Shown here: in pieces, positions 5,292-6,610 of the stretch
Position numbering within the stretch: the stretch's first letter is position 1
How the letters are laid out: each line of letters begins with the position of its first letter
Source: Candidatus Hydrogenedentota bacterium
GTDB lineage: Bacteria; Hydrogenedentota; Hydrogenedentia; Hydrogenedentales; CAITNO01
Assembly (NCBI GenBank): GCA_022710255.1
Contig: JAKLHG010000226.1
Location: 1-6,610, forward strand
Direction of reading: 5' to 3'
Length of the DNA: 6,610 bases
The notes under the pieces: model-generated
The model's input: the letters and a program-made list of their open reading frames with translations, nothing else
What the model was told of the DNA's origin: nothing
Databases searched by the model: none
Translations under genes and position numbers: made by a program

Positions 5292-6610
5292 ATGCAACAA
5301 AGTGGTTCTTTTATCAAACGGCATAAACTTGTTTTCACGCTGGGCGTGCTGTTGCTGGCGGCAATTGGAGTTTTGGGCTACCGGATGAAGGGCCCTTACC
5401 GCTCCTATCATCTGGATTTTATCAAGACCGGCAACAGCGAGGCGGAGGGGACAATTCAGGTCGGGGTTGCCCGGCGTGACATCACCCCGGACATGGACAA
5501 GTACGATGTTTTTGTGGACCCCGATAATGACAACGCCTACAAACCCGAGTCCGGGTTCTTCAGCCTTTTTTCGTTCCTGAGAGGCCCAGACAGTTATGTT
5601 GACCGGAACGGGAACGGCCGTTTTGATGCGGCCTGGATGACCGGCTTTACGACCGACCGACCCGCCAAGGGGGTACATGACCCGATCGAGGCGCGTGCCA
5701 TCGTTTTGGAAAACAACGGCCTGCGTATTGCCCTGATTACGCTGGATGCCATCGGGATGTTTAACGACAAGGTCATTGACATTCGCAAGCGCATTGACCC
5801 TGCCTTGAATATCGATCATGTGATTGTGTCCTGCGTCCACAATCATGAGACGCCGGATACCATGGGCATTTACAGCGGCCCGATTCCCACGCCGTGGGCC
5901 TTCGATAATGAGCACATGGATAACGTCCTCAACACCTGCAAAGAGGCGGTCGAAGAGGTCACCGGGAATTTGCAGCCCGCCGAGATGTATTGTGTAACTC
6001 ACGAACTGGCGCCCGACGGTTTTGTTCGGGATTCACGGCTGCCCACGGTTATTGACACGCAGTTGCACTGTGTCCGTTTTGTCAAGCCGGGAACGGACGC
6101 AACCATAGCGACCCTGCTCAACTGGGGCAACCATCCAGAAACCCTGGGCGGCAAGAACCCCTACATCACGGCCGATTTCCCGGGATACTGGCGCGACGGT
6201 GTGGAAAAGGGCGTTCAGGAACCCAACGGGGTGCCGGGGCTGGGCGGCATGTGCCTCTATTTCCAGGGCATGGTCGGCGGCCTGATGACCCAGCTGGAAC
6301 TGGAGGTGCCCCACCGTGACGGTGTTCGCACGTTCACGGAAGATTCCTTCGAGAAGGCGGAGGCCCTCGGTCAGAACCTCGCCATCGAAACGGTAAACGC
6401 CCTGCGCAGCGATAAGGTCTGGAAAAACGCGCAGCCTGCCCTGGCGGTCGGCGCCAAGAGCATCTACGGGCCGGTGCGCGGTATCTTCGGCGCCGCGATC
6501 ATGACAGGCCTGATCCATCCGGGAATCTTCTGGCCTTTTAACGCGCGCTCCGAAATCAACGTCGTGCGTATCGGAGAGATGGAAATCCTGACCATCCCGG
6601 GGGAACTCTA
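5292..6610 (+). CDS. Membrane-anchored neutral-ceramidase-like protein (3' end outside window)
   Basis: The first 439 residues of a protein with the N-terminal domain of neutral/alkaline non-lysosomal ceramidases. A basic start (KRHK, 9-12) and a hydrophobic segment at 13-29 form an uncleaved anchor or signal, placing the protein outside the cytoplasm. The family hallmark VGVARRDITPD lies at about 57-67. A calcium-loop-like DRNGNGRFD (104-112) precedes AAWMTGF. HNHET (183-187) and NWGNHPE (277-283) supply the likely zinc-binding His residues, and PGEL (436-439) at the window edge matches the PGE motif whose Glu binds zinc in the characterised enzymes. Where true ceramidases have the G-D-[IV]-S-P-N nucleophile motif, this protein reads FQGMVGGLMTQ (about 324-334), with no Ser. 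It is therefore probably not a classical ceramidase but a member of the wider ceramidase-fold group with unknown hydrolase substrate. The ATG at 5292 is the only start after an in-frame stop at 5265. The Shine-Dalgarno (GGAAAGAA) is weak and partly in a hairpin. Confidence 0.9.
   Translation, partial: MQQSGSFIKRHKLVFTLGVLLLAAIGVLGYRMKGPYRSYHLDFIKTGNSEAEGTIQVGVARRDITPDMDKYDVFVDPDNDNAYKPESGFFSLFSFLRGPDSYVDRNGNGRFDAAWMTGFTTDRPAKGVHDPIEARAIVLENNGLRIALITLDAIGMFNDKVIDIRKRIDPALNIDHVIVSCVHNHETPDTMGIYSGPIPTPWAFDNEHMDNVLNTCKEAVEEVTGNLQPAEMYCVTHELAPDGFVRDSRLPTVIDTQLHCVRFVKPGTDATIATLLNWGNHPETLGGKNPYITADFPGYWRDGVEKGVQEPNGVPGLGGMCLYFQGMVGGLMTQLELEVPHRDGVRTFTEDSFEKAEALGQNLAIETVNALRSDKVWKNAQPALAVGAKSIYGPVRGIFGAAIMTGLIHPGIFWPFNARSEINVVRIGEMEILTIPGEL

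Noticed and set aside
5253..6002. Minus-strand open frame of 249 codons
   Set aside because: Antisense shadow of the ceramidase-like gene, whose conserved motifs lie in the plus-strand frame.

Overview
The window holds six protein-coding genes, two of them cut by the window edges, and no RNA genes. The main coding regions are GC-rich, two proteins carry clear Tat (RR) signals and two more have ordinary N-terminal export signals or anchors. The mix of exported Gfo/Idh/MocA oxidoreductase, toroid-like exported protein, ceramidase-fold protein and PIN toxin is typical of PVC-group bacteria (Planctomycetota, Verrucomicrobiota, Lentisphaerota) or Hydrogenedentota. That placement is inference from gene content, not from a marker gene.

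Layout, left to right. (1) Positions 1-690, minus strand: N-terminal 230 residues of a secreted protein of unknown function, continuing off the left edge. (2) 691-977: intergenic, with a nine-G tract. (3) 978-1644, minus strand: a toxin-antitoxin-like pair, a PIN-domain protein followed by an overlapping 67-residue basic protein. The ribosome-binding site of the small gene lies inside the end of the PIN gene. Two short perfect inverted repeats sit just upstream of the PIN start. (4) 1645-1912: divergent intergenic region with a near-consensus promoter for the plus-strand gene. (5) 1913-3199, plus strand: Tat-exported Gfo/Idh/MocA oxidoreductase. (6) 3298-4623, minus strand, convergent with it: Tat-exported, probably lipid-anchored, predominantly helical protein that may have an alpha/alpha-toroid fold. 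(7) 4624-5291: a 668-base region with no convincing gene, short CACCAAGG repeats and a hairpin that reaches into the next ribosome-binding site. (8) 5292-6610, plus strand: membrane-anchored neutral-ceramidase-like protein, cut by the right edge. It keeps the likely metal ligands but lacks the ceramidase serine nucleophile.

Taken together, four of six proteins appear to be exported and several belong to carbohydrate- or lipid-acting folds, which suggests a cell-envelope or periplasmic catabolic neighbourhood with a small toxin-antitoxin module inserted in it. The genes are mostly single transcription units on alternating strands. The only convincing operon is the PIN toxin plus its overlapping partner, which is also the most interesting item here.
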